Made by a program: the position numbers and the translations under genes. From Clostridiales bacterium (GTDB lineage Bacteria; Bacillota; Clostridia; Christensenellales; DTU072), in assembly GCA_012520515.1 (NCBI GenBank), contig JAAYOD010000010.1:1-51121 (forward strand): a DNA stretch of 51,121 nt, given 5' to 3'. The notes beneath the pieces were generated by a model. That model made no database searches and had not been told where the DNA came from. It saw only the letters and a program-made list of their open reading frames with translations. The number at the start of each line of letters is the position of its first letter. Position 1 is the stretch's first letter. Below, in pieces: positions 1 to 8,900 of this stretch.

Positions 1-219
1 ATATATTTCTTTGTGAACATCAACTTCTATGCCATCCAAAATATTATTTTTTCCGCCATTTAGAATTATGCCTTTAAGGCTAGGCATTTGTTTTAATTTG
101 CCTATTTCTACATCGTGGCAATATATCTCACTATAAACGCCATTTTGCCTTATTTCCCTTGCAAGTTCTACATTTTTGTCACTGCCAAGGTCAATAATAG
201 CTATCATATCTTGCTTCAT
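1..219 (-). CDS. guaA: GMP synthase, N-terminal glutamine amidotransferase part (partial)
   Basis: Reverse-strand frame open from the ATG at 219 to the window edge (73 codons seen), so the gene is cut by the window. It begins with a short hydrophobic beta strand (MIAIIDLGSDKN), then LAREIRQNGVYSEIY and LKGIILNGGKNN. These match the start of the class I glutamine amidotransferase domain of GuaA, where the usual text is IDFGSQY, ARRIRE.GVYSE and GIILSGGP. The family makes GMP from XMP using glutamine-derived ammonia. The catalytic Cys lies beyond the edge and cannot be checked. An AGGGG ribosome site lies about 6 bases upstream, which supports this start. The first motif (DLGSDKN) departs from the usual DFGSQYT, so another glutamine amidotransferase is possible. 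Confidence 0.7.
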   Translation of the reverse strand, partial: MKQDMIAIIDLGSDKNVELAREIRQNGVYSEIYCHDVEIGKLKQMPSLKGIILNGGKNNILDGIEVDVHKEIY

Positions 220-255
220 TTAAATACCCCTAAAATTATTATAAAAACTCTTTTA

Positions 256-284
256 ATTATATATTTTTTTGTCGCCGATGTCAA
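256..284 (-). promoter_or_regulatory. Sigma-A promoter of guaA-like gene
   Basis: On the reverse strand TTGACA (284-279) and TATAAT (261-256) are both perfect, with a 17-bp spacer. The -10 ends 36 bp before the ATG at 219. The leader is too short to hold a purine riboswitch. Confidence 0.8.
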
Positions 285-355
285 AGGCAATGGATTAAAG
301 CTGCAAAAATAATTGCCACTTATTGCCTAAGCATAAAATATGGTGTTGATAAATG

Positions 356-384
356 TTGCAAAAAAGGTTTTTTTACTCTATAAT
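356..384 (+). promoter_or_regulatory. Sigma-A promoter of the acyl-CoA synthetase gene
   Basis: TTGCAA (356-361), 17-bp spacer, TATAAT (379-384). The expected start is near 391. A small dyad TGCCG/CGGCA (393-397 with 409-413) followed by six T sits in the short leader, before the GAGGAG ribosome site at about 428. Confidence 0.8.
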
Positions 385-439
385 ATTTATACTGCCGCAT
401 TTACCTTACGGCAATTTTTTATACAATTGAGGAGCTTTT

Positions 440-2080
440 ATGGTTATTACCGACATTTTATCCAAAAACGCAAAGTTATATCCCTCTGATGTTGCCCTTG
501 TGGAAGTTAATCCAGAGCAAAAGGTGAGAAAAAATATAACTTGGAAAGATTATGAATTAGTGCCATCTTTTCGCGATTTTTCTCCGCGCAAAGAAATCAC
601 TTGGCAAATATTTGAACATAAAGCCAACCGCTTTGCTAATTTTCTTATTCAAAGGGGCTTAAAAAAAGGCGACAGAGTAGCTATTTTACTTATGAACAGC
701 CTAGAGTGGCTGCCTATTTATTTTGGCGTCCTTAAAGCTGGTTGCTTGGTAGTTCCGCTTAACTATCGATACACCACAGATGAGATAGAGTATTGTTTTA
801 ATTTTTCCGACGCCTCTGTGCTTATATTTGGCTCAGAGTTTATAAGCAGGGTAGAACCGCTTGTAAACGGTCGCTTGCCAAAAATTCATACTGCGCTTTA
901 TGTGGGAGCTGACTGCCCAATATACGCTGAAAGCTATTATTTTGTAACAGCGGATTGCTCAGTCGAAGCGCCCAATATTCCGCTTAGTTTAGAGGACGAC
1001 GCAGCTATATATTATTCATCTGGCACAACGGGTTTTCCTAAAGCCATACTTCATACCCATAAAAGTCTAATGTGCGCTTGCACTACCGAAAACTGCAACC
1101 ACGGACAAACTAAAGAAGATACTTTTCTTTGCATACCGCCCCTTTACCATACAGGCGCAAAGATGCACTGGTTTGGCTCATTTTTGGTAGGCGGCAAAGG
1201 CGTTATTTTGCGTGGCGTCAGCCCAAAATGGATACTAGAAACTGTATCAAAGGAAAACATCACTATAGTTTGGCTGCTTGTGCCTTGGGCGCAAGACATA
1301 TTAGATTCCATAGATTCTGGCGAAGTTAAGCTTAGCGACTACAAATTAGACCAATGGCGTCTTATGCACATAGGGGCGCAACCTGTTCCCCCTTCACTAA
1401 TTAGGCGTTGGAAAGAAAAATTCCCCAACCACCTTTACGACACAAACTATGGTTTGTCAGAATCAATTGGGCCTGGCTGTGTGCATTTGGGATTAGAAAA
1501 CATTGATAAAGTTGGCGCAATAGGCAAAGCTGGTTGTGGCTGGCAAACCAAAATTGTAGATGAAAATAATAACCTAGTTGAACAAGGTCAAGTAGGCGAA
1601 CTTTGCGTAAAAGGCGACGGCGTAATGAAGTGTTATTATAAAGACCCTGAAGCTACAAGCGCAGTACTTAAAGATGGCTGGTTGCACACAGGCGATATGG
1701 CAATGACAGACAGTGACGGCTTTATTTATCTAGTAGATAGAAAAAAAGATGTAATAATTAGTGGCGGAGAAAATATTTACCCAGTGCAAATAGAAGACTT
1801 TTTACGCACTCACAACCAAATAAAAGATGCCGCCGTCATCGGTATGCCAAGTAGGCGGCTTGGCGAAATAGTAGTAGCTATTGTAGAGCTTAAAGATGGA
1901 AGCTGTGTCACAGAAGAAGATTTGCTAGAATTTTGCAAAACGCTTCCAAGATACAAATGCCCTAAGCGTATAATACTAGATAAAGTGCCTAGAAATCCAA
2001 CTGGCAAAATTGAAAAACCTGTACTTCGTAAAAAATATTTAGGCGATAAGAGCCTTATAGAACATCAGCTAGAAGACTAA
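440..2080 (+). CDS. Fatty-acyl-CoA synthetase (class I adenylate-forming enzyme)
   Basis: 546 residues, a normal length for the ANL superfamily. Such enzymes activate a carboxylic acid with ATP and pass it to CoA in the cytoplasm. Motifs in order are the P-loop-like YYSSGTTGFPKA (about 190), YGLSES (about 337), LHTGD (about 415), RKKDVIISGGENIYP (about 432-446) and the C-terminal PTGKI lysine (about 524). The N-terminus holds two similar segments, RKNITWKDYE and RKEITWQIFE, before the usual ANRFAN helix; I recall this in a clostridial acyl-CoA synthetase subgroup. The start is fixed by GAGGAG just upstream. The gene is monocistronic, between its own promoter and a strong terminator. Acyl chain length cannot be read from the sequence. 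Confidence 0.88.
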   Translation: MVITDILSKNAKLYPSDVALVEVNPEQKVRKNITWKDYELVPSFRDFSPRKEITWQIFEHKANRFANFLIQRGLKKGDRVAILLMNSLEWLPIYFGVLKAGCLVVPLNYRYTTDEIEYCFNFSDASVLIFGSEFISRVEPLVNGRLPKIHTALYVGADCPIYAESYYFVTADCSVEAPNIPLSLEDDAAIYYSSGTTGFPKAILHTHKSLMCACTTENCNHGQTKEDTFLCIPPLYHTGAKMHWFGSFLVGGKGVILRGVSPKWILETVSKENITIVWLLVPWAQDILDSIDSGEVKLSDYKLDQWRLMHIGAQPVPPSLIRRWKEKFPNHLYDTNYGLSESIGPGCVHLGLENIDKVGAIGKAGCGWQTKIVDENNNLVEQGQVGELCVKGDGVMKCYYKDPEATSAVLKDGWLHTGDMAMTDSDGFIYLVDRKKDVIISGGENIYPVQIEDFLRTHNQIKDAAVIGMPSRRLGEIVVAIVELKDGSCVTEEDLLEFCKTLPRYKCPKRIILDKVPRNPTGKIEKPVLRKKYLGDKSLIEHQLED

Positions 2081-2102
2081 GAAAAAACAACTCTATGCGC
2101 AA

Positions 2103-2142
2103 AAAACTTTGCCAAAAACTTTTTGGCAAAGTTTTCTTTTTT
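2103..2142 (+). terminator. Intrinsic terminator after the acyl-CoA synthetase
   Basis: Perfect inverted repeat of 16-bp arms (2103-2118 and 2120-2135, core CTTTGCC/GGCAAAG) followed by a T-rich run to 2142. It starts 22 bp after the stop codon. Confidence 0.92.
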
Positions 2143-2228
2143 GCATTTTATCTTTAACAAATGCAGTTTGCCATTCATAGATATATACCTTGTACGCTAA
2201 TTGTAAAATACCAAATTTTTGTTGTTTT

Positions 2229-2258
2229 TTGCCATAATTGTTTGCGGTATATTATATT
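2229..2258 (+). promoter_or_regulatory. Candidate promoter of the ABC exporter operon
   Basis: TTGCCA (2229-2234), 18-bp spacer, TATATT (2253-2258), in a very AT-rich 170-bp leader. Other -10-like boxes (TATAAA near 2262) are nearby, so the exact start is uncertain. No adjacent GntR/YtrA-type regulator gene is present, although such regulators often accompany this exporter type. Confidence 0.45.
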
Positions 2259-2319
2259 GTGTTATAAAATTATATATGTTATTATATACAGTGTAATTAG
2301 ATAAGGTATTAAGGGTGTT

Positions 2320-3231
2320 ATGAAAGAAATTTTTGTTGAGGGTTTGACAAAAAAATTCACAAAAAATATAGGTATTTTTGATATCTCCTTTGAAGTGGAC
2401 AAGGGAGAAGTTTTTGGTTTCTTAGGTCCGAACGGCGCAGGTAAAACCACCACTATTAGACACCTTATGGGCTTTTGCCGCCCACAGAGCGGTAAAGTTT
2501 TTATTAAGCAAATGGAAAGCTACAAAAATTATAATGAAATACTTAATTTTGTAGGCTACCTGCCTGGCGAAATTGCTTTGCCTAACGCGCTTTCAGGCTG
2601 GGAGTTTCTCCGTATGATGCAAGCTCTTAGAAAATGTAAAAATGATGATTATTTAGAGTATCTAATAGATAGATTTGAGCTAGACCCTAATATAAATACC
2701 AAAAAAATGAGCATGGGCACAAAGAGAAAGCTAGCCATTGTCGCTGCCTTTATGGCTGACCCTGACATACTTATTTTAGATGAGCCAACTTCTGGACTTG
2801 ACCCTATTATGCAAGAAGTTTTTATAAGCTTTATAAAAGAGGAAAAAAGAAGGGGCAAAACTATATTTTTATCTAGCCACATCTTTAGCGAAGTGGACGC
2901 CACTTGCGACAAAATAGCAATTATTAAAGATGGACGCCTTGTCTCTGTCTTTGTGGCAGACGACCTTAAGCACAACAAAAACAAAACTTATCTTATTGAT
3001 TTTGCCACAGCTAGTGATATGGACAAGTTTTTATCTCTCTCTTATGATATAGCGCACATAGATAGAGCGCGTCTGAGCGTAAAATTTTGCATAAATGACG
3101 AAGACATAAACTCATTTATAGCTTCAACTAATGACATTAAGTTTACTAATTTTAGAGAAATGGTATTTTCACTGGAAGATTATTTTATGCAGTTTTATAA
3201 AGAAGATAAGGTTTTTGGGGGCATAAAATGA
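2320..3231 (+). CDS. ABC transporter ATP-binding protein (exporter type), copy 1
   Basis: 303 residues. Walker A GPNGAGKTTT (about 37-46), signature SMGTKRK in place of LSGGQ (about 131), Walker B ILILDEPTSGLD (about 151-162), and the switch His in SSHIF (about 187). The degenerate signature is usual in the BcrA/multidrug-exporter ATPase group. It is followed by a roughly 90-residue C-terminal domain. The second ATPase gene starts inside its last codons (ATGA, 4-bp overlap), so the two are translationally coupled and probably pair. Substrate unknown; antimicrobial peptides or drugs are typical for the group. A GGG-type ribosome site precedes the start. Confidence 0.88.
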   Translation: MKEIFVEGLTKKFTKNIGIFDISFEVDKGEVFGFLGPNGAGKTTTIRHLMGFCRPQSGKVFIKQMESYKNYNEILNFVGYLPGEIALPNALSGWEFLRMMQALRKCKNDDYLEYLIDRFELDPNINTKKMSMGTKRKLAIVAAFMADPDILILDEPTSGLDPIMQEVFISFIKEEKRRGKTIFLSSHIFSEVDATCDKIAIIKDGRLVSVFVADDLKHNKNKTYLIDFATASDMDKFLSLSYDIAHIDRARLSVKFCINDEDINSFIASTNDIKFTNFREMVFSLEDYFMQFYKEDKVFGGIK

Positions 3232-4124
3232 GTGTGATAAAAGTACAACACCTTGTCAAAGACTATGGACTTGGCAGAGGTGTGTTTGATATCTCTTTTG
3301 AAGTTCCTAAGGGTAAAATTTTTGGCTTTGTAGGCACTAACGGCGCGGGCAAAACCACCACTATCCGCAACATTATGGGCTTTATAAAGCCAGATAGCGG
3401 CAACACCTACATAAATGGCCTTGACAGCTGGCTAAAAAGCAGTCAAATTAAAAACTATGTGGGATATGTGCCAGGCGAAATTGCTTTCCCTGACCTTAGA
3501 ACAGGCAAAGAGTTTTTGACCTTGCAAGCAAAAATGCTTGGACTTAAAAATACCGATTATGCCAATTTTCTTATAAAAGAGTTACAGCTTAATGTAATGT
3601 CTAGACTAAAGACTATGTCCAAAGGCACAAAGCAAAAGACAGCTATTGTAAACGCCCTTATGGCAGATAGAGAAATACTTATACTAGATGAACCCACAAC
3701 AGGTTTAGACCCGCTAATGCGCTCTGTTTTTGTAGATATCCTAAAAGAAGAAAATAGCCGTGGCAAAACCATATTTATAAGCAGTCATATTTTTGAAGAA
3801 TTAGAGCCAATTTGTGACTATGTCGCACTAATTAAAGATGGCAAAATTGTAGATATTGCCAACATGGACGATATCAGAAACCATGGAGTAAGAACCTTTA
3901 AGATTGCTTTTAATGTAAAATTAGACTTTGAAAAGTTTCAAAAAAGCTTATTTAATGTTAAGGATATAAAACCTAAATACCATCAATTACTTGTAGATAT
4001 AGATATAAATGATATAAACTTACTGTTTCAGACGCTAAACGCATACGATGTAAAGTTTATTGCAGAAGTTAAGTATAACCTAGAACAGTATTTTGACAGT
4101 GTTTTTAAAGGAGAAGCAAAATGA
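3228..4124 (+). CDS. ABC transporter ATP-binding protein (exporter type), copy 2
   Basis: 298 residues, clearly homologous to the preceding gene along its full length (FDISFEV, GFVGTNGAGKTTTIR and VGYVPGEIAFP align with FDISFEV, GFLGPNGAGKTTTIR and VGYLPGEIALP), so the pair arose by tandem duplication. Walker A has T where P is usual (GTNGAGKTTT, about 36). Signature SKGTKQK (about 131), Walker [13 protein letters not shown] (about 150). Overlaps both neighbours by 4 bp (ATGA). It probably forms an ATPase heterodimer with copy 1 on the permease encoded next. Confidence 0.88.
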   Translation: MSVIKVQHLVKDYGLGRGVFDISFEVPKGKIFGFVGTNGAGKTTTIRNIMGFIKPDSGNTYINGLDSWLKSSQIKNYVGYVPGEIAFPDLRTGKEFLTLQAKMLGLKNTDYANFLIKELQLNVMSRLKTMSKGTKQKTAIVNALMADREILILDEPTTGLDPLMRSVFVDILKEENSRGKTIFISSHIFEELEPICDYVALIKDGKIVDIANMDDIRNHGVRTFKIAFNVKLDFEKFQKSLFNVKDIKPKYHQLLVDIDINDINLLFQTLNAYDVKFIAEVKYNLEQYFDSVFKGEAK

Positions 4125-5026
4125 TTAGCAAACCATTATTTATGCAGTCTATAAAATCTAATTGGGGGCTATGGCTAGCGGCGTCCTTAACTATGGCAAC
4201 TATGATAACCATAATTAACACTCTTATAGGCACTCAAACACTTACCACCTTTAATATAGATATGATAGGGCTTATGGAGTATGAGATTGTGTTAAGGGTA
4301 CATAAACTTAGCTTAGTTGGACTTATGGAAACGCTTGGCTTTAATGGCGAAATTCTAAACTCATGGCTAAAGTTTGACATACAAGTTATGATGGACGATA
4401 TGTACTATACCATAGGCTGTATGCTAATACCTATGATATTTGTAATAATAACTGCCAACAAACTTCTTGTAGACCAAGTAGACCGCGGCACAATGGCTTA
4501 TGTTTTGTCAACGCCAATAAAACGCTCAAAAGTAGTAGTTACCCAAATGCTATATCTAATTGTATCGGTGCTAGGTATTTTTGCTGTGCAAGCGGCGGCA
4601 GCTATTTTTAGCCAGCTTATAGTTATGAAGTCAGTTAACGCAAGCCATATCTTACTGCTTAACTTTGGCGGCGCTATGGTCACTCTTGCTATTAGTGGCA
4701 TTTGTTTTTTAGCGTCAGCTTACTTTAATTATTCTAAGTTTGCTTATGCTTTTAGCGGCGGGCTTTGCGTATTTTCCTTTTTGGCTAAAGTTCTTGGAAT
4801 GTTTGGAAACGATATGTTTGCAACCGTTGGACTTGGCGTGTCCACTATGAAAATTTTTGACTATCTAAGCATATTGACACTGCTTGATACCACATCAATT
4901 GCTTCACTGCAAACCGATGTACCCTCTTTTGCTTTCTTGTGGAAATTTGCTATACTCTTTGGTATTGCCATAATAACTTACACGCTAAGCATCTTTGTCT
5001 TTGACAAAAAAGACCTTTCTCTATAA
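4121..5026 (+). CDS. ABC-2 type exporter permease
   Basis: 301 residues with about six hydrophobic segments (roughly 15-37, 93-115, 139-168, 178-205, 208-230, 270-294). There is a long outward loop after the first, and a cytoplasmic segment VDQVDRGTMAYVLSTPIKRSKVV of the kind found between TM2 and TM3 of ABC-2 permeases. Third gene of the operon, coupled by an ATGA overlap. It is the only permease, so it probably works as a homodimer with the two ATPases. Its stop lies one base from the stop of the convergent kinase gene, and no terminator is visible between them. Confidence 0.82.
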   Translation: MISKPLFMQSIKSNWGLWLAASLTMATMITIINTLIGTQTLTTFNIDMIGLMEYEIVLRVHKLSLVGLMETLGFNGEILNSWLKFDIQVMMDDMYYTIGCMLIPMIFVIITANKLLVDQVDRGTMAYVLSTPIKRSKVVVTQMLYLIVSVLGIFAVQAAAAIFSQLIVMKSVNASHILLLNFGGAMVTLAISGICFLASAYFNYSKFAYAFSGGLCVFSFLAKVLGMFGNDMFATVGLGVSTMKIFDYLSILTLLDTTSIASLQTDVPSFAFLWKFAILFGIAIITYTLSIFVFDKKDLSL

Positions 5027-5027
5027 G

Positions 5028-5858
5028 TTATTTTCCTATTCGTCTAATAAGATATGGAATAGCTTTTTCAAACTTAACGCCATAAAGGTGGCTAGGGTCT
5101 TTTAGAGTGTGGTTTATAGACTCTATGGTAAAATCTACCGCTATGCGCCCTGCCTCAATCAAGCTAAAGTCATTAGCAAGTGCGCCTACTAGTGACGAAC
5201 TAAACACATCGCCTGTGCCGTGAAAATTGGCGTCTATTCTATCTCTAAAATAGTAGTTAAGCTTCTTGTCGTGATATACAGCAATGCCTAGTTTTGCCTT
5301 GTCAAAACTCACTCCTGTTAGCACTACGCTTTTGCCGTTTACTTCAAACAGTTTTTTTACCATATTTTCTATATAGCTTTCATCATAGCCAAACTCAATA
5401 TATTCTTCACCTACCAAAATGCTAGCTTCAGTCAAATTAGGTACTAAGATATCGGCTTCTTGGCATAGCTTTTTAACTTCCATAGCGTAAGAATGGTCAA
5501 AGCCTGCATAAAACTTGCCATGGTCTGCCATAACAGGGTCTACCACTATTTTACAATTTTTTGCGCAACAAGAATTAAATATATCATCTATATATTTCAT
5601 TTGTTTTTTATTGCCAACATATCCTGTATAGATAAAGTCAAAGCATAACTTTTCCTTAATCCAATGCTCTCTAATATTAGGCAAGTCTTCAGTAAGGTCA
5701 AGGAATGTAAATCCTGTAAACCCTGATGTGTGAGTACTTAAAACAGCGCTTGGAAGTACGCAAGTTTCTATGCCCATTGCAGAAATTACTGGCAATGCCA
5801 CCGTTATTGAACACTGCCCTACGCAAGATATATCTTGTATTGTCAATACTTTTTTCAT
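5028..5858 (-). CDS. Pyridoxal/pyridoxamine kinase (PfkB/ribokinase superfamily)
   Basis: 276 residues. The N-terminus (TIQDISCVGQCSITVALP, then THTSGFTG) is characteristic of the clostridial pyridoxamine kinase family. DPVMADHGKFY (about 110-120) and the C-terminal anion-hole motif GTGDVFSSSLVGAL (about 213-226), with its catalytic Asp, match B6-vitamer kinases. The family phosphorylates pyridoxal or pyridoxamine with ATP in the cytoplasm to make PLP precursors. Its ribosome site TGAGG is 7-8 bases before the ATG. It has its own promoter, is monocistronic, and runs tail to tail with the exporter operon. Confidence 0.88.
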   Translation of the reverse strand: MKKVLTIQDISCVGQCSITVALPVISAMGIETCVLPSAVLSTHTSGFTGFTFLDLTEDLPNIREHWIKEKLCFDFIYTGYVGNKKQMKYIDDIFNSCCAKNCKIVVDPVMADHGKFYAGFDHSYAMEVKKLCQEADILVPNLTEASILVGEEYIEFGYDESYIENMVKKLFEVNGKSVVLTGVSFDKAKLGIAVYHDKKLNYYFRDRIDANFHGTGDVFSSSLVGALANDFSLIEAGRIAVDFTIESINHTLKDPSHLYGVKFEKAIPYLIRRIGK

Positions 5859-5876
5859 GTTAAAACCTCATAGGGT

Positions 5877-5905
5877 ATTGTATCACACATTAGGCTTTAG
5901 AGCAA
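5877..5905 (-). promoter_or_regulatory. Promoter of the pyridoxal kinase gene
   Basis: Reverse strand TTGCTC (5905-5900), 17-bp spacer, TACAAT (5882-5877), with a TG one base before the -10 (extended -10). It lies directly after the terminator of the giant gene. Confidence 0.65.
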
Positions 5906-5907
5906 AG

Positions 5908-5946
5908 CAAAAAAGGCGTTTTTGATTTTACAAAAAACGCCTTTTT
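5908..5946 (-). terminator. Intrinsic terminator of the giant surface-protein gene
   Basis: 14-bp inverted repeat (5910-5923 with 5933-5946, core AGGCG/CGCCT) flanked by A and T runs. On the reverse strand it ends in a T run, 30 bp after the stop of the giant gene. Confidence 0.9.
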
Positions 5947-5975
5947 GACTTATGTTGTGTTGTTGAAACTAAACT

Positions 5976-8900
5976 TTAGTTTTTATTAATGCCTGTGTAG
6001 TTTTCAATAGTGGACACAATTGGCGGATAGCTTACGCCGTCTTCAGCTATGTTAATAGTGTAAGCATAGCTTTGAATTATAGACAAGTCAATGTCTAACG
6101 AACCTTCCACTCTGCCAATTAGCCAGCCTGCGTAATAGCTTGGGCAATCTACTATGTTGATGTTGCCTTGGCCTATTGCAAAGCTTACTGTTGTTGTGCC
6201 TGTAACCTTGCCGACATATCCGCCTATATAAATGGTGTTGGCGCGATTTACAGTAATGTTGACACTGCTAATTGAGTTCTTGATACTGCTGTTGTCAATT
6301 GTTCCGCCATAGTCTACTCCTACAAAGCCAGACACCGTCACGCTGTTCCCGCCGTTTATAACAATGTCACCGCTCACAATTACATTGCGGATTGTGCCCT
6401 TGTTATACTTAGCTACCGTTCCAAAGTCGGCGTTTTGGTTGTTTTGTAGCGTCTTAGTGTAATTTACATTTATGCTAAGGTCGCTTATAGAGCCTAAGTT
6501 GTAGTAGATTAGCGCGTCGCTAACTCCGTCTAGCGAAACTACTTCGCCTTCTTCTGCGCTGCCGCTTTCCGCTGTCTTGCCGTCAATTCTACCTGTGAAG
6601 AACAGTCCTTCGCCAATGGTTTCAAAGTTGTTAAACATTATTCTATTATTGGGAGCAACTATTCGGTAGTAAGCATATAGCGCGTTGTTGATATACTTGA
6701 AGTCTTCTTCAGTGCTAATCTTAAACGGATTATCTAAATCTGCGCCCACCGTCGATGACAAGTTTTGACTTATGCCTTGCAACGGATAGAGGTTTCTAGT
6801 TACAAACACTTCATTAAACAAGTTGCCGTCAGAAACTGCCACACTGCGCATTGCTGTATTGCCAAAGGTAGTTAGCACTGCACTGTTTACCGTACTGCTG
6901 CCTACTGTGCGGTTATTTAGACTGCCGTTTGTATAAGTGTTGTCAAGTAGCGCAAACACTTTTTGCATATCGCTCATAACTTCTAGCACGCTGCCGCTAC
7001 CTACTATTGCGCCCACATCGCCAAAGCCTGTATGGATACCTTCCACTCTTGCAAGTGAGAATATAGCGTCGGAGACATCTTCATAGTTTACAAGCACAGT
7101 ACCTGCCGCTTGTCCTACGATACCGCCTAAGGACAGTTCTTTTGCGGTCACCTTAATGTTTGCCATATTAAAGATATTATAGATATATCCAAATTGCGCT
7201 TGACCAACTAGTCCGCCTGCTACCACATTGGAGTAAGGGGCGTCTATCTTAACTATACCAATTGCAATTATGTTATTGACATTAGCGTTAGCGTAAGATT
7301 TAGCTGCCACAAGTCCCATATAAAGATTGTCGGTATCGGCGTACTCTATGTCAATCTTCAAGTCGTCAAACACAATGTTTTGCACTGTGCCGTCTAAGTT
7401 GGCAAACAAGCCATAGTAGCCTTGATAAATACCGCCTGTAAAGTTGGTTAGCATAGCGTCCTGCCCGTTCTTGCCATCAAGCACGCCTGTAAACACCTTG
7501 TTCGCAGCTATGCTTTGGTTAAAGCCCGTCATATCAATGTCGCCTGCTAACTTATAGTTTAGCATTACATATTCATTGATGGTCTCTAGCTGGTCTACTG
7601 TGCTTATCATAAGCATATCGCTAGGTGTGCCTAAGCCGTTTGCGTATACAAAGTGTGAGTCTTCTTCTCTTACTTCCATACCAAAGTCAGCGTATAGTTT
7701 TAACAAAATGCTATCTCTTATAGTACGGCCAACTATGGTATTAGACAACTGTACAAAGTCGCTATAAAGCAGCCTAGTTGCACTTACAACAGGTCTTACG
7801 CTGTTATCTCTGCCCACAAAGTTATCTACGCTTACACCATTTACAAAGGCATTGCCCTTTAGATAATAGTTGTCAGCAAAGAAGTTATCTACATTACCTT
7901 CTGTTAAATACGCAGCCAAGACGCCAATTACCGCACCTGCGTCAATGCTGGACTCTACGCCATAAATTTCCATAGAGCCAAAGGTGTATGTGTTAAACAA
8001 ATAGGTGTTTTGGCCAGCGTTACCCACCACTCCGCCAATTGCTGTACCTTGCGCAATTACATTGCCTAGCGCATTGCCGTTGTGGTACATTCTTACATCT
8101 ATAAAGTTGGGCCCAAATGCACCTATTTGGGCGTTGTTGGTATATCCTGCAAGTCCGCCAATGTTAGCATTTGACAAAGCAGTATCAATAGTTAGTTTTG
8201 CGCTAATCCAAATGTTATTTATCCTAGCGTTTTCTATACTGCCAGCTAATATACCTACATCTTTTGCGTTGTTTACAATAAGATGTGGCACGCTTATTGC
8301 TAAGTTAGATACTTCAGCTAGATTATTTACGCTGCCGCAAACGGCGGTAAACAATCCAAATGTGCTATCAGCTTCTGTAACGCTAGCAAATGTTATGGTC
8401 TTGCCATTGCCGTTATAAGAGCCGCTAAACTCACCAATTGGCTCAAATTCTGCGCTTAAAGCAATGTCATTTAATTGTATAAATTTACCTGACAAGTAAG
8501 TTACCTTTTCATTGAGCGTTAAGGTTTCTGCGTTGTAGCTGTCATAGTAGTAAGATGATATCATCTCTAGGTCATTTTGGTCATTTATCTTGTAAGGATT
8601 GCTGCCGTCTAGCGTAAAGTACTTGACAAGAAGTATATCATTAGGGTTCTTTATAATAAAGCTCTCTCTGTTTACTTCGTGGTCAAGCATAGCTGTTATC
8701 ATATACCCGCCAAGGCTGTCATTGCCATAGATGCTTATGTTGCCTTGCTGTACTTGATTGGTTTGCATATTCTTATAAGATAGCTCAGTGCCTAAAGATA
8801 TGGATACATTATCATTACCTTGTTTATAGTAGTACTTAATGTCTACCTTGCTTGCAAAGGTAGCGCCCGGTGTTTGTCTATAACTTTGAACATACGCAAC

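Noticed and set aside
115-312. 65-codon plus-strand frame overlapping the guaA-like start
   Set aside because: Runs antisense through the guaA start and promoter, no ribosome site.
5976-6100. Sortase signal at the end of the giant protein
   Set aside because: The last residues (IENYTGINKN) contain no LPXTG-like motif, hydrophobic segment or positive tail.
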